Origin: Paenibacillus psychroresistens
GTDB lineage: Bacteria > Bacillota > Bacilli > Paenibacillales > NBRC-103111
Assembly: GCF_009728935.1 (NCBI RefSeq)
Contig: NZ_CP034235.1
Coordinates: forward strand, 1,960,001-2,024,000
Direction of reading: 5' to 3'
Length of the DNA stretch: 64,000 bases
A program made the translations under genes and the position numbers. Below, piece after piece: positions 33,462-43,375 of the stretch. How positions within the stretch are numbered: position 1 is the first letter of the stretch; each line of letters begins with the position of its first letter. The notes beneath the pieces were generated by a model. That model ran no database searches. It worked only from the letters and a program-made list of their open reading frames with translations, and was not told the origin of the DNA.

Positions 33462-35804
33462 TTAATGATAGAATTCTATACCTGATAGCTGGGGATCGCC
33501 TGTTACTCGTACAAGATCAATGGTTAGAATTCCAGTGCCAGAGACAGTTGCCGAATAGGGGCCGAATTTCTGATAGGTATTGTTGGCCATAGTGCCAATA
33601 CCTGTGGCTACTTGGGTTCCTTGCAATTTTACATTATAGCTGCGAAAGTTTGTCATATAATTCTCAACCGAATAGAGATAAATTTGGTAGCTTCCTGCGG
33701 GCAATGATGCTTGAGTAAGTGTAATATTGCAAACGCTGCACCAGATCCCCGTATTCAACATGGCATTCTTATTGGTGTCAGGAGTTGGAGTCCCGCTAAA
33801 CGTAACACTGGTTGAAAAGAGACTGACCGACGTTGACGATAAACCGTTTGATTGTGCACTGCTGTAAGATATCCAGGACTTGCCGTCAATGGTAGTCGCG
33901 GGTCCGTTTAAATTGATTCCTTTGTAAAACGCGGCTGGCGTTGGTGTAGGTGTGGGAGTTGGAGTTGTGCCTAATGTGGTGACTGTATATTTATCAATAT
34001 CGGCTGCGGGAGTATCTGCTGCATCTCTTTGCAGCTTTATAGTGTTGCTGGTTCCTGAATTAAGAGTAATGGATATTGAGGCTGTATCGGCAAAGGTATT
34101 CCAGCTGCCTGTATTTGCAAAGCTGTTTTGCAGCAGCTTTACGCCATTGATGTATAAGCTCAGTGACTTTGTGCTTCCAGAACCATTAGCAAACCGGATT
34201 TTCAGAGTAGCATTCCCTCCAGCGGCTCCATTTACATTGCTGATCTGAGAATATGCACCCACGTTGTTTAAAGCTCCAACCACTAATCCATTGGATGCAT
34301 TACTTGCACTTTGCTGCTGTCCTCCACCTGCGTAAGTGCCATTCTCAGCTTCATATACAGCAGGATTACCTGGCGTTGGTGTCGGGGTTGGTGTGGGTGC
34401 AGTACCTGAATCCAAGACAAGCACGAAGTCAGAGTTTCCTGCACTATTGGTGCTTGGTGAGGTCCAAGTCTTTGAACCAGAATTAGCAGCAAAAGGCGAA
34501 CCTGAAATAGTCGTGTAGCTGTTATTTGTAGGATCAAACCATCTGGCGGTTACGCCTCCCGAAATTTTGTTTAAATTGACTGTGACTGTACTGGCAGAAG
34601 GCACATAGGCGACTCCAAAGCTGGAATCACTTGCAACTGCTGATGAAACAAAGCTTGAACCTGAGCCATAGCCACTCGTGATAAAAGTATGTGCTTGATC
34701 GGGAACCAAATTATACCAAGTACGTGCAGTCATCAGATTTTTCAGATAACCCAAGTGGATTACACCAGAATCATTCAAGTGATTCTTCCACAAGCCTGAC
34801 GGATCACTGGCGGAATTAATATTCCACAAAGCTCCGTTTCCGTATGCTTGACCAAATGCTCCAGAGAACATCGACCAGTAAGCGGCAGTGCGGACATAAT
34901 AAGGGGTAGTATTATGCTCATTCTCATAGTTTGGCTCTGTCAGCATGGACGGTTTGATCTTTGGAGATGTCAGATTGTAGTCTGATCTCACCAGTGAATA
35001 AGCATTCGTAGAGCCTTCGGTATAGGTCTGAATCATATTGAAATCCAACCATGATTCACTCTGATAATACGCCGAGCCTGAAGTACCGCCATTCGGATGG
35101 TAGCTAATCAGCCTATTCGGATTTAATTGTTTAAGCCTCGTACCTAACTGTTTAACGGCAGCATCGTCCGTACCAGGCGCATGATCCCCCCCAAGAAAGT
35201 AAATTAAGTTATTGTAGGAGCCTAAGTAGTTGGGATTTGTCGCACCAGAAGTGAGGGTTGGCTTCTCCAAGGTTTCCGCTAATGAAGTGCCAAGACTAGT
35301 GGATGTCAGATAGTTGAAGTATCCATCCGCACTTGCACCAAACCAGCTTGTGGAGCCGACAACCAGCATGCCTCTTGAGGCGGCTTGATCAAGAACCCAT
35401 TTGATATGGGTGAAGAAAGTGCTGTTGGGTTGGGTTAAAGTATGGTTAGCAAAAGGAGTGGTGCCATTGTAGGCAAGATCGATAAAAGGTCCTGTCAGCA
35501 TGACCTGAATCGTATTAAACCCCTTGCTTTGACGATCATTCAGGTAATAAATCACATCTGCATCACTCATTTTCGAGGTTAGCATCCAAGCTGTATCCGC
35601 GTAATAAAAGAATGGCGTATTGTTCTGATCCACCAAATAATGCCCATTGGTGCTTACTTTAAGTGGGAAAACGGTGGCTGCTTGGGCAATTCCAGGTTTA
35701 CCTATACCACCAAAGCCTCCTTGGACCAATCCAGCTAACAAGCAAAGCAGCAAAGCGATTTTAAATAACTTACTTGGTCCTCGTGATCTTGAAGCCGTCA
35801 TCAT
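33462..35804 (-). CDS. Secreted multidomain DUF4038 (GH140-like) glycoside hydrolase
   Basis: A 780-residue exported enzyme. A signal peptide (about 1-42, ending AQA) leads to a DUF4038 barrel (47-335) with YYADTAW, GGD (Asp207) and TEPNYE (Glu290) as the expected catalytic pair. A beta-domain of the collagenase-associated type (about 370-465) follows. A PTPTPTPTPG linker connects to a CBM6/CBM35-like domain (482-610, starting VYEAENGTY), a second PT linker, and a final 155-residue beta-domain. The linkers and binding modules show action on polymeric plant material outside the cell, unlike the three cytoplasmic DUF4038 proteins here. It is divergent from the kinase gene at 35959, suggesting shared control. 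Confidence 0.88.
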   Translation of the reverse strand: MMTASRSRGPSKLFKIALLLCLLAGLVQGGFGGIGKPGIAQAATVFPLKVSTNGHYLVDQNNTPFFYYADTAWMLTSKMSDADVIYYLNDRQSKGFNTIQVMLTGPFIDLAYNGTTPFANHTLTQPNSTFFTHIKWVLDQAASRGMLVVGSTSWFGASADGYFNYLTSTSLGTSLAETLEKPTLTSGATNPNYLGSYNNLIYFLGGDHAPGTDDAAVKQLGTRLKQLNPNRLISYHPNGGTSGSAYYQSESWLDFNMIQTYTEGSTNAYSLVRSDYNLTSPKIKPSMLTEPNYENEHNTTPYYVRTAAYWSMFSGAFGQAYGNGALWNINSASDPSGLWKNHLNDSGVIHLGYLKNLMTARTWYNLVPDQAHTFITSGYGSGSSFVSSAVASDSSFGVAYVPSASTVTVNLNKISGGVTARWFDPTNNSYTTISGSPFAANSGSKTWTSPSTNSAGNSDFVLVLDSGTAPTPTPTPTPGNPAVYEAENGTYAGGGQQQSASNASNGLVVGALNNVGAYSQISNVNGAAGGNATLKIRFANGSGSTKSLSLYINGVKLLQNSFANTGSWNTFADTASISITLNSGTSNTIKLQRDAADTPAADIDKYTVTTLGTTPTPTPTPTPAAFYKGINLNGPATTIDGKSWISYSSAQSNGLSSTSVSLFSTSVTFSGTPTPDTNKNAMLNTGIWCSVCNITLTQASLPAGSYQIYLYSVENYMTNFRSYNVKLQGTQVATGIGTMANNTYQKFGPYSATVSGTGILTIDLVRVTGDPQLSGIEFYH

Positions 35805-35958
35805 TATTCATTCCTCCTCTATAATTTTGTATACCACTACACTATTAATTATAGGTTCATTATTTTCAGATAAAATATATTTATATTACGATCTTGTATT
35901 CTATTGTTATCTAGTTCTATAATTTTAGGATAAGAAAGCTGCTATGAGGAGATTCGAA

Positions 35959-37749
35959 ATGAGTAAAAAGGTGCTTAATTTACTTAAATCAGCAGGAAAG
36001 TACTTTACGAGGAGAACGCTAAAATTTGATTTTATCATGGTGTTCACTTTTTCTGTGTTCATTCCAGCCTTGGTTATTAACCTCTATTACTTCAACAAAA
36101 TCGACAAGTACGTTCAGGATAAAGTCCAATTTTATAACGAGGAAATTATTCGTGAGCTGGGCAGCAAGCTGGATTTTCTCTTAACCCAGGTGGATATTAT
36201 GGAAAAACAGATGATTTCAACGATTATTTACACACAAGTGTTTGTAAACTACAGTGCCAAATCTCCAGTCGATCGAGTTAGCAGCGTTGATAAAACAGAA
36301 GCGGTTCTAAAAAACATCCGAATGGGCTTTTCACTTATTTTTGACGTATATCTGATGGGGAACGATGGAAACGCTTACTCTTCTAATTCCTCTTTTAATA
36401 AAAATACTTTAATAGGACAGGAATATTTAACTAAGCTGAATGAATCGGATGAAAGTCAGGATGTTGTCCCGACACATCTAGCTGATTATGGCATTATTCA
36501 TCAAACCAATCCTAAGTACGTCATATCCTTTCTAAAAAAAACGATTTTGGATGTAGATAATAGCTCGAGCGGGGTTGTCCAAGTCGATTTAAAATACGAG
36601 GAATTGAAAAGAATTATAGAAACCGCTAACCAATTGGAGGTCCCTTTTTTAATCGTCACCGACGGTAAAGATCGGGTCTTATACGCGCAGGATGATAGCA
36701 TGCTGGGTCAAGATTTCGCAAAGGTCCCATATAAACAAATGCATGCAGCAGATTTTTTTGGAGTAGAAAAGGAGCATTACAGCAAAGATTTTATCGCACT
36801 TAAACACACGCTTCAGGTGCAGGATTGGAATGTGTATACGATAATTCCTAAGGAGGGCATTTTCCACCAAATTGCCACTGTGAAGAACGTATCGGTTTTC
36901 GTGCTTGTGATATCTTTGTTATTCTCGTTTTTTGCGTTTAACTTGTTATCGCGAAATATTATTAGGCCGATTACGATACTCGTGAGAACGATGAGAAAAG
37001 TTGGAGACGGACAATTAAATCTTACGGTTCCCTCGGTTAGAAATCGTGACCTGCAAATTCTCTCAAGCAGCTTTAACAGCATGGTTAATAAAATCGATAT
37101 ACTCATGAACAACGTTATTCAGAAGGAAAAGGAAAAAACGAGATCCGATTTATTAGCCTTGCAGGCTCAAATTAACCCGCATTTTCTATACAACACCTTG
37201 AATACGATCAAGTGGATGGCTTTAATGGAGAAATCAGAGCCAATCGCGAACGCGATTGTTTCTTTGGTTAATGTATTGGAATTTAGCAGCAAGGATTCCG
37301 AACGGATCATTCTGATTGCAGAGGAATTGCAATTTATTGAAAGCTATATTGCCATTTTAAAGCTGCGTTATGGGCAAAGCGTCCAAATTGAAATTCAGGT
37401 ATCTGCTGAAATTCATCAGTTCTATACCTTGAAGTTTATTTTGCAGCCAATTATAGAAAACGCCGTCATGCATGGATTGGGCAAGAAAAATTATAAAGGA
37501 TTAATCGTAGTTAAAGGCAAATTAGTCGACAACGATGTTTATTTTGAAATAGAGGATGACGGCGTTGGCATGATTGAAAGCAACACGGATAAATTGACTG
37601 GCTTGGGAATCCGCAATGTAGATCTCCGCTTACAGCTTCATTTTGGCGAAAGCTATGCCTTGCAAATTTTTAGCATACCGAATGAGGGCACGCGTGTAAT
37701 CATCAAAATACCTATGATCTCCGAGGAGGCAAAGATAGGCTATGTATAA
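35959..37749 (+). CDS. YesM-type sensor histidine kinase
   Basis: A 596-residue membrane kinase: membrane segment at about 25-45, an extracellular dCache-like sensing region of about 260 residues, a second membrane segment at 310-332, HAMP linker (RPITILVRTMRKVGDGQLNL), the phosphoacceptor His408 in INPHFLYNTLNTIK and the HATPase domain (PIIENAVMHG, DDGVGM, GLGIRNVDLRL). ATG 35959 is preferred to 35944 because GAGGAGA lies between them. Its stop overlaps the regulator start by eight bases. It faces the secreted hydrolase at 33462 across a 154-bp promoter region. Confidence 0.94.
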   Translation: MSKKVLNLLKSAGKYFTRRTLKFDFIMVFTFSVFIPALVINLYYFNKIDKYVQDKVQFYNEEIIRELGSKLDFLLTQVDIMEKQMISTIIYTQVFVNYSAKSPVDRVSSVDKTEAVLKNIRMGFSLIFDVYLMGNDGNAYSSNSSFNKNTLIGQEYLTKLNESDESQDVVPTHLADYGIIHQTNPKYVISFLKKTILDVDNSSSGVVQVDLKYEELKRIIETANQLEVPFLIVTDGKDRVLYAQDDSMLGQDFAKVPYKQMHAADFFGVEKEHYSKDFIALKHTLQVQDWNVYTIIPKEGIFHQIATVKNVSVFVLVISLLFSFFAFNLLSRNIIRPITILVRTMRKVGDGQLNLTVPSVRNRDLQILSSSFNSMVNKIDILMNNVIQKEKEKTRSDLLALQAQINPHFLYNTLNTIKWMALMEKSEPIANAIVSLVNVLEFSSKDSERIILIAEELQFIESYIAILKLRYGQSVQIEIQVSAEIHQFYTLKFILQPIIENAVMHGLGKKNYKGLIVVKGKLVDNDVYFEIEDDGVGMIESNTDKLTGLGIRNVDLRLQLHFGESYALQIFSIPNEGTRVIIKIPMISEEAKIGYV

Positions 37750-39331
37750 TTTGCTTGTTGTAGACGATGAAGTCATGGTACGAATCGGGATTGTCAATTG
37801 TATCAATTGGACGGAAAATCAATTTGCTCCGCCACTGGAAGCCTCGAATGGTGAAGAGGCGTGGGAGCTGATTCAACGCGAGAAAATAGATATTGTACTT
37901 ACGGATATTCGGATGCCGGGGATGGATGGACTGGAGCTTCTTAAGGTCATCCACGAAAATAATAAACAAACGGAAGTGATTATGCTTAGCTGCCATAACG
38001 ATTTCGAGTATGTTCGCGGAGCTTTGGAGCTTGGAGCTTGCGATTATTTATTCAAACCGGCGATGCTTCCTGAGGATATTCTTAAATCTATCCTTAAAGC
38101 CGTCCATAAATTAAATGATCGGGTTCAATTAGACGGTCGGGTGAAAAAGTTAGAGGAGCAGATTGAAGCGATTATCCCCAAGATCAAGGAGGATTATCTG
38201 CTGGACATCATTAATGGCAAGAAGACAAACCTCTTGGATTTTCAAGCTAAAGCGGATGAGCTCAACATTACGTTCTCAACCGAGCCTACGGTGCTGCTAT
38301 TGATTAAAATTAACAATATCAGTGATGTTCTAGCGAATAAATATAAAGATGCGGCTTACTTATTGAAATTCTCTGTCTTGAATATTGTTGCTGAAAATTT
38401 GCAGGCTTACCCCCATTGCGAAATTATTAGCAAGCAAACGGATGAATATATGGTGATTTTTTCTCATGGGGGAGAGAACACTAAGAAAACCTATGCTCGG
38501 GTAAGCGCCATTGGGAAGAATATTATCGAGTCTTTAAACCAGTATTTATCGCTGGTCATTACCATAGGTGTAAGTAAGGCAGATCATACACCAGAAAATC
38601 TGAAAACAGCCTATGAAGAGTCGTGTTATTCCGTGGATAAACGATTTATGCTGGGTACGCTGCGAACGATATTTTACGAGGATTCGGTTGAAGAGCGTAA
38701 GATGTCAAGCTTGGAATTAAGGAGCTTGTTGGACTCGCTCCATCATCACGATGAACCTAATTATCAGGGGAAAATTGCTAATTTGTTTCAAGGGCTGCGC
38801 GCAAATTCGTTTGTGGAGCTTTCAATCGCATTGGAAATTAGTGCTAACATTATCTCGATCTTATTCAAAAAAGTCGAAAATGAAGGTGTAATTGAAGCGG
38901 TTTACGCCGCGGAACCTGAAATTTATTCCAAGCTGTTTACCTTTCGACATATGGATGAAATGGAGCAATTTCTGCTGCAAATTGCTGAGCTGATTCAGAA
39001 TCGCATCCAAGGCATACACCGTAAAGAAATTCAAATGGCGCTTAAATATATGGAGGAAAACTTAGGAGACATTGATATCAACTTAGGAACCGTAGCCAAC
39101 CATGTCAACATCAGCCGTAATTATTTCAGCCGCTTGTTTAAAGAGACGACCGGCAACAATTTTATTGATCATCTAACCGAGATGCGAATACGCAAAGCTG
39201 AAAAGCTGTATCGGACTACTGAATTAAAAATTTATCAGATTTCCGAGCTAGTGGGTTATCCGGATTGGCGATATTTCAGCAAAGTATATAAAAAGCACAA
39301 AGGAAAACAGCTTTCGAGCATCCGCAGATAA
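37742..39331 (+). CDS. YesN-type response regulator with AraC DNA-binding domain
   Basis: A 529-residue regulator: receiver domain with VVDDE and phosphoacceptor Asp55 (VLTDIRMPG), the lysine of LFKPA, a middle region and two C-terminal AraC helix-turn-helices (about 430-529; NHVNISRNYFSRLFKETTGNNF). It is coupled to the kinase by overlap. Likely targets are the binding-protein and permease genes downstream and the secreted hydrolase; I could not find a repeated site to support this. It is related to the regulator at 14559 but clearly a separate paralogue. Confidence 0.93.
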   Translation: MYNLLVVDDEVMVRIGIVNCINWTENQFAPPLEASNGEEAWELIQREKIDIVLTDIRMPGMDGLELLKVIHENNKQTEVIMLSCHNDFEYVRGALELGACDYLFKPAMLPEDILKSILKAVHKLNDRVQLDGRVKKLEEQIEAIIPKIKEDYLLDIINGKKTNLLDFQAKADELNITFSTEPTVLLLIKINNISDVLANKYKDAAYLLKFSVLNIVAENLQAYPHCEIISKQTDEYMVIFSHGGENTKKTYARVSAIGKNIIESLNQYLSLVITIGVSKADHTPENLKTAYEESCYSVDKRFMLGTLRTIFYEDSVEERKMSSLELRSLLDSLHHHDEPNYQGKIANLFQGLRANSFVELSIALEISANIISILFKKVENEGVIEAVYAAEPEIYSKLFTFRHMDEMEQFLLQIAELIQNRIQGIHRKEIQMALKYMEENLGDIDINLGTVANHVNISRNYFSRLFKETTGNNFIDHLTEMRIRKAEKLYRTTELKIYQISELVGYPDWRYFSKVYKKHKGKQLSSIRR

Positions 39332-39384
39332 GCATTAACCAAGCTTGGAGTTTTCTGGTTCCAAAGTCTGAGAGGGGTGAACAA

Positions 39385-40740
39385 ATGCTTATGCAGAGAG
39401 TTAAATATCGGGCTGGCTTCTTAGTGATTATATTGATTGTGATTATGGCATTAAGCGGCTGCAGCAAAGATGATGATTTACCAGCTAATACGCTTAAGTT
39501 AACCTCGGATAAATCGAACTCGGCCGCAATAAAGCTAACTTTCGCTTATAATTGGACAGGAGCAGATGGTAAAGCAGGTATTTATGAGGAAATGCTGCAC
39601 AAATATATCGATGCCAACAAGAATAACGTAATCATTGAATTGGAAGCTACTCCAGGTGATGAGCATATGGCCAAAATGAAGGTGGAAATTGCGAGTGAAA
39701 CAACACCAGATTTGTTTATGTATTGGGCTGGAAGTGCCAATATTAAGCCAATGGTTGATGCCCAGGTAATTGTCAGTATGGAAGATTATTTGCTGGTTAG
39801 TAAAGCTGTGAAAAAGCAGCAATGGAGCGAATCCGCTTGGGATTCTTTTAAGGTGGGAGATAAGCATTACGGCTTGCCGGTTGAATCCTTTAAAGGATTC
39901 TTTATGTACAATAAAACGATATTCGACCAATACAAGCTAATGGTGCCGAAAACATATACAGAGCTGAAGCAGGTTGCCAAGGTGCTGCGGGACAACCATA
40001 TTATTCCTTTGGCCATGAGCAGTAAAGGCGGCAATCCTGGGCACTTGTTTTATGATCAGATTAGAGACCAATTGCCGGATGGTGTATCCGATGCTAGTGA
40101 TTTGGGCTCCACTTTTAAGTTTGATACGGCTTCCTTCAGATCGGCAGCAGCGATCATAGATGAGATGAGGTCCAACCAAATGTTTCCAGAGGACACCATT
40201 GAGAATGGTGACTGGGCTCCATCCGTTTCGACTTATAACGAAGGTAAGGCGGCGATGATTTACACTTTCCCGTGGATGATTGATGCCATTAAACCGGAAA
40301 TTGTCCATGTCTCAGAATTTGCCGATTTTCCCAAGATGGATAATGCAGTGAAGGATCCTGCTGGTTTTACGATTGGCGGGATATCAATGGGTTTAGTTAT
40401 TAATAAAAAGTCGTTTGAGAATCAGGCGAAGCAAGCTGAAATAGTTAAATTCGCCGATTATCTGGTATCGGATGAAATGTTCCGAGCTTTGGGTAAGGCA
40501 AGTATGTCGCCCGCCAAAAATGTTGAATTGGAAACAAAAGATTTAAATCCTTTATTTATCAAATACGTTGATTTTACAGCAAAAAAGATTAGCTATCCCC
40601 CTGTATATTCGACATTTCCCACCCAGGATACGGTAATTGTCTATAATTATCAAATGGATTCCTTATTTGCAGGTGCTGTAAAGCCTGGTGAATTTATCAG
40701 TACCATACAGAAAGCGATAGACTATAAAAACAAAAAGTAA
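39385..40740 (+). CDS. Sugar-binding lipoprotein, first of two tandem paralogues
   Basis: A 451-residue extracellular solute-binding protein with lipobox LSGC (Cys26) and no long linker. It is about 70% similar or better by eye to the next gene over the full mature length (for example VESFKGFFMYNKTIFD and GIIPLAMSSKGGNPGHLF-like segments). It follows the kinase/regulator pair by 53 bases and is followed by a terminator, which separates it from the permeases. This raises the possibility that it serves the kinase as a sensing subunit rather than the transporter, as in known binding-protein/kinase/regulator systems. ATG 39385 has GAGAGGGGTG before it. Confidence 0.9.
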   Translation: MLMQRVKYRAGFLVIILIVIMALSGCSKDDDLPANTLKLTSDKSNSAAIKLTFAYNWTGADGKAGIYEEMLHKYIDANKNNVIIELEATPGDEHMAKMKVEIASETTPDLFMYWAGSANIKPMVDAQVIVSMEDYLLVSKAVKKQQWSESAWDSFKVGDKHYGLPVESFKGFFMYNKTIFDQYKLMVPKTYTELKQVAKVLRDNHIIPLAMSSKGGNPGHLFYDQIRDQLPDGVSDASDLGSTFKFDTASFRSAAAIIDEMRSNQMFPEDTIENGDWAPSVSTYNEGKAAMIYTFPWMIDAIKPEIVHVSEFADFPKMDNAVKDPAGFTIGGISMGLVINKKSFENQAKQAEIVKFADYLVSDEMFRALGKASMSPAKNVELETKDLNPLFIKYVDFTAKKISYPPVYSTFPTQDTVIVYNYQMDSLFAGAVKPGEFISTIQKAIDYKNKK

Positions 40741-40764
40741 TGGAATATAGAGCAGCAAAAAGAT

Positions 40765-40796
40765 CCCATCCTACCCACATAGGAATGGGTTTTTTT
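40765..40796 (+). terminator. Rho-independent terminator between the two binding-protein genes
   Basis: CCCAT and CCTA pair with TAGG and ATGGG (one bulged A), followed by seven T. Confidence 0.85.
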
Positions 40797-41000
40797 ATGT
40801 GCAAAAAAAGGCCAAGAGACAATATTTGAATACATTTCCATAACATAAAACACCTTTTTAAATAGGGGGATAAACGATCTCTATTCGCAATTGCAATGTT
40901 CATAATTAAAGACGATGAATGATATTTTATGCTTATTTTTAATAAACAGGGTTCATTATATATTGTTCATGCAAGCATAATATCTCAAGGAGGATTACAG

Positions 41001-42419
41001 ATGCGCAAGGGGAAATTAAGATTTGGTGCTAGGTTAATGGTTTTGGCAATGGTTATGTCAGTGATATTAAGCGCGTGCAGCTCGAAATCAGCTAGCGATG
41101 ATAAAGCAGCAGCCAAGGAGACAGAGCATGCAGCGACGGCGGCAGCAACAGCCACAGCAGCAACAACGGCGACTCCGGAAGTTACTGAAGCACCAAAGGC
41201 CAAGGATAAGGTAAAGCTAACCTTTGCGTATAACTGGACAGGTACAGATGCTAAGGCAGAAATCTATGAAGGCTTGCTGAAAAAGTATATGGAAGAGCAC
41301 AAGGACACAGTCGATATTACACTGGAAGCCACTCCAGGGGATGAGCATAAAACGAAGATGAAAATTGAGATTGCGAGTGGAAATCAGCCGGATTTGTTCA
41401 TGTATTATAACGGAGATGCCTACATTAAGCCTTTGGTTGACGGCAAAGTGATTGTAAGCGCGGAAGAATATATGGCGGTCAGCAAAGCGGTCAAAAAAGA
41501 GCAATGGACAGACTCCGCTTGGGATTCTTTTAAATTGGGAGATCAGCATTATGGCTTCCCAGTAGAATCGTTTAAAGGATTCTTCATGTATAACAAAACG
41601 ATATTTGATAAATACAAATTAACTGTACCCACAACGTATGCAGAATTGAAAGTGGTTTCCAAGGTGTTACGGGACAATGGAATTATTCCTTTGGCGATGA
41701 GCAGTAAGGGAGGCAATCCTGGACATTTGTTCTTCGATCAAATTAGAGATCAATTCCCTGACGGCATTGCAGATGCGCAAAATTTAGGAACATCGTTTAA
41801 ATTCGATTCACCATCAGCCATAACAACAGCAAATATAATTGATGATATGAGAAAGAATAAAATGTTTCCAGATGATACGATTGCCAATGGTGACTGGGGA
41901 CCTTCCATAACGACTTATAATGAAGGTAAAGCGGCTATGATCTATTCCTTCCCATGGATGATTGGCACTTTTAAACCGGAGATTGGAGCCGTATCCGAAA
42001 TGGCGGCATTTCCAAAAATGGACAATGCCACTGTTGACCCTGCTGGCTTTACAATTGGCGGCGTTTCAATGGGCTTGGTAGTTAGCAGAAAACCATTTGA
42101 AGATATGGCGAAGCAAGCTGAGCTGGTTAAGTTCTCTGATTTCCTCGTGTCGGATGAAATGTTTAGTGCACTTGGTAAAGCAAGCATGACACCTGCGAAA
42201 GACCTGAAATTAGCTGTAACCGATCTAAATCCGTTGTTTGTGAAGTTTGTTGATTTTGCAGGCAAGCAAGGGATGTACCCTCCAGTTTATAACTGGTTCC
42301 CTACTCCTGATTCGGCTGCAGAATATTTCAGTCAGCTCGATTCTTTATTCGCAGGAGCCGTTAAACCGGATGCATTTATCAGCTCGATTCAAAAATCAGT
42401 TGCAAAAGCCAAAAAGTAA
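41001..42419 (+). CDS. Sugar-binding lipoprotein, second of two tandem paralogues
   Basis: A 472-residue solute-binding lipoprotein: lipobox LSAC (Cys26), an Ala/Thr-rich linker (about 30-70) and a CUT1-type binding domain. Its start at 41001 follows GGAGGATTACAG; the frame is open 24 codons further upstream but without a ribosome binding site. It stands in the same direction before the two permeases, with only a small hairpin between, so it is the likely transport subunit. The extra linker compared with the first copy suggests a different distance from the membrane. Confidence 0.92.
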   Translation: MRKGKLRFGARLMVLAMVMSVILSACSSKSASDDKAAAKETEHAATAAATATAATTATPEVTEAPKAKDKVKLTFAYNWTGTDAKAEIYEGLLKKYMEEHKDTVDITLEATPGDEHKTKMKIEIASGNQPDLFMYYNGDAYIKPLVDGKVIVSAEEYMAVSKAVKKEQWTDSAWDSFKLGDQHYGFPVESFKGFFMYNKTIFDKYKLTVPTTYAELKVVSKVLRDNGIIPLAMSSKGGNPGHLFFDQIRDQFPDGIADAQNLGTSFKFDSPSAITTANIIDDMRKNKMFPDDTIANGDWGPSITTYNEGKAAMIYSFPWMIGTFKPEIGAVSEMAAFPKMDNATVDPAGFTIGGVSMGLVVSRKPFEDMAKQAELVKFSDFLVSDEMFSALGKASMTPAKDLKLAVTDLNPLFVKFVDFAGKQGMYPPVYNWFPTPDSAAEYFSQLDSLFAGAVKPDAFISSIQKSVAKAKK

Positions 42420-42440
42420 TAGTAGGTTAATCAGCTAATA

Positions 42441-42462
42441 AGAGAGGGAGCAATCCCTCTCT
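42441..42462 (+). terminator. Hairpin with GCAA loop between binding protein and permease
   Basis: AGAGAGGGA pairs exactly with TCCCTCTCT around a GCAA tetraloop. There is no T-run, so it probably protects the upstream mRNA or lowers permease expression relative to the binding protein rather than ending transcription. Confidence 0.55.
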
Positions 42463-42490
42463 ATCCATGTAATGATTTGAGGGGATACCT

Positions 42491-43363
42491 ATGAAAAAAG
42501 GCAGGCTTTCGTTTAGCATTATGTTTCTCGCACCAGCGCTGTTCATTTATACTTTATTTATGATGATTCCTGTAGCTTCCTCGGCCTATTATAGTCTTAC
42601 GCTTTGGAATGGGATTTTTAATCCCAAATTCATTGGCTTGGATAATTATATGGAGATCCTCCATGATAGCAATTATTGGCTTGTGGCTAAAAATACACTA
42701 ACTCTCATCCTATTTACCTTGGTATTTCAGGTACCGCCTGCGATTATTATTGCTTATATTTTGTTTAAAGTAAAAGTCGGTTTTAAGTTCTTTAGATCCG
42801 TCTATTTCCTGCCGGTAGTTGTAGCACCTATCGCAATCGGGATTATGTTCTCGCTATTTTACAATGGGGATTTTGGGCCGATTAATAAATTCTTTGATCT
42901 TGTGGGATTAAGCTCATGGAAGCATAATTGGCTTTCTGATATTAAAGTTGTCTTGTATTCCGTCATGTTCCCGCAGGTATGGCAGTATATTGGCTTATTT
43001 ATTGTGATTATTCTCGCTGCTTTAATGTCCATTCCCGAAGACCTATTTGAAAGTGCAAAGATGGACGGTGCTACAGTGGTAAACACTTTTTTCAGAATAG
43101 TCGTCCCCTTAATTTGGGATGTCATTCAGGTTTGCATGATTCTTGCCGTCACCGGAACTTTAAAATCCTTTGACCATACTTGGGCTATTACTCAAGGAGG
43201 TCCAGGTCTTTCCTCGGCCTATCTTGCTGTCTATATTTATCAAAAATTCATCACAAGCGACTTTGGTTATGCCAGCGCTATTACGATCACCGTTTTAATC
43301 TATGCGCTAGCTTTTACGGTTATTTTGAAACGATTTTTCTCCAAAGAAGCTGTCCAATATTAA
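42491..43363 (+). CDS. CUT1 sugar ABC transporter permease (MalF/UgpA type)
   Basis: A 290-residue permease with six membrane segments and the EAA loop ESAKMDGATVVNTFFRIVVP. The start follows TTGAGGGGATACCT. It works with the next permease and the lipoprotein at 41001. The LFMMIPVASSAYYSLTLWNG start is typical of monosaccharide/disaccharide CUT1 systems, different from the LplB-type permeases elsewhere in the window. Confidence 0.93.
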   Translation: MKKGRLSFSIMFLAPALFIYTLFMMIPVASSAYYSLTLWNGIFNPKFIGLDNYMEILHDSNYWLVAKNTLTLILFTLVFQVPPAIIIAYILFKVKVGFKFFRSVYFLPVVVAPIAIGIMFSLFYNGDFGPINKFFDLVGLSSWKHNWLSDIKVVLYSVMFPQVWQYIGLFIVIILAALMSIPEDLFESAKMDGATVVNTFFRIVVPLIWDVIQVCMILAVTGTLKSFDHTWAITQGGPGLSSAYLAVYIYQKFITSDFGYASAITITVLIYALAFTVILKRFFSKEAVQY

Positions 43364-43375
43364 GGGAGGGTAAAT

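Noticed and set aside
34349-34405. Tandem repeat array (GGTGTNGG/PTPT-coding)
   Set aside because: It encodes the Pro-Thr linker of the secreted hydrolase, so the repeat is explained by the protein.
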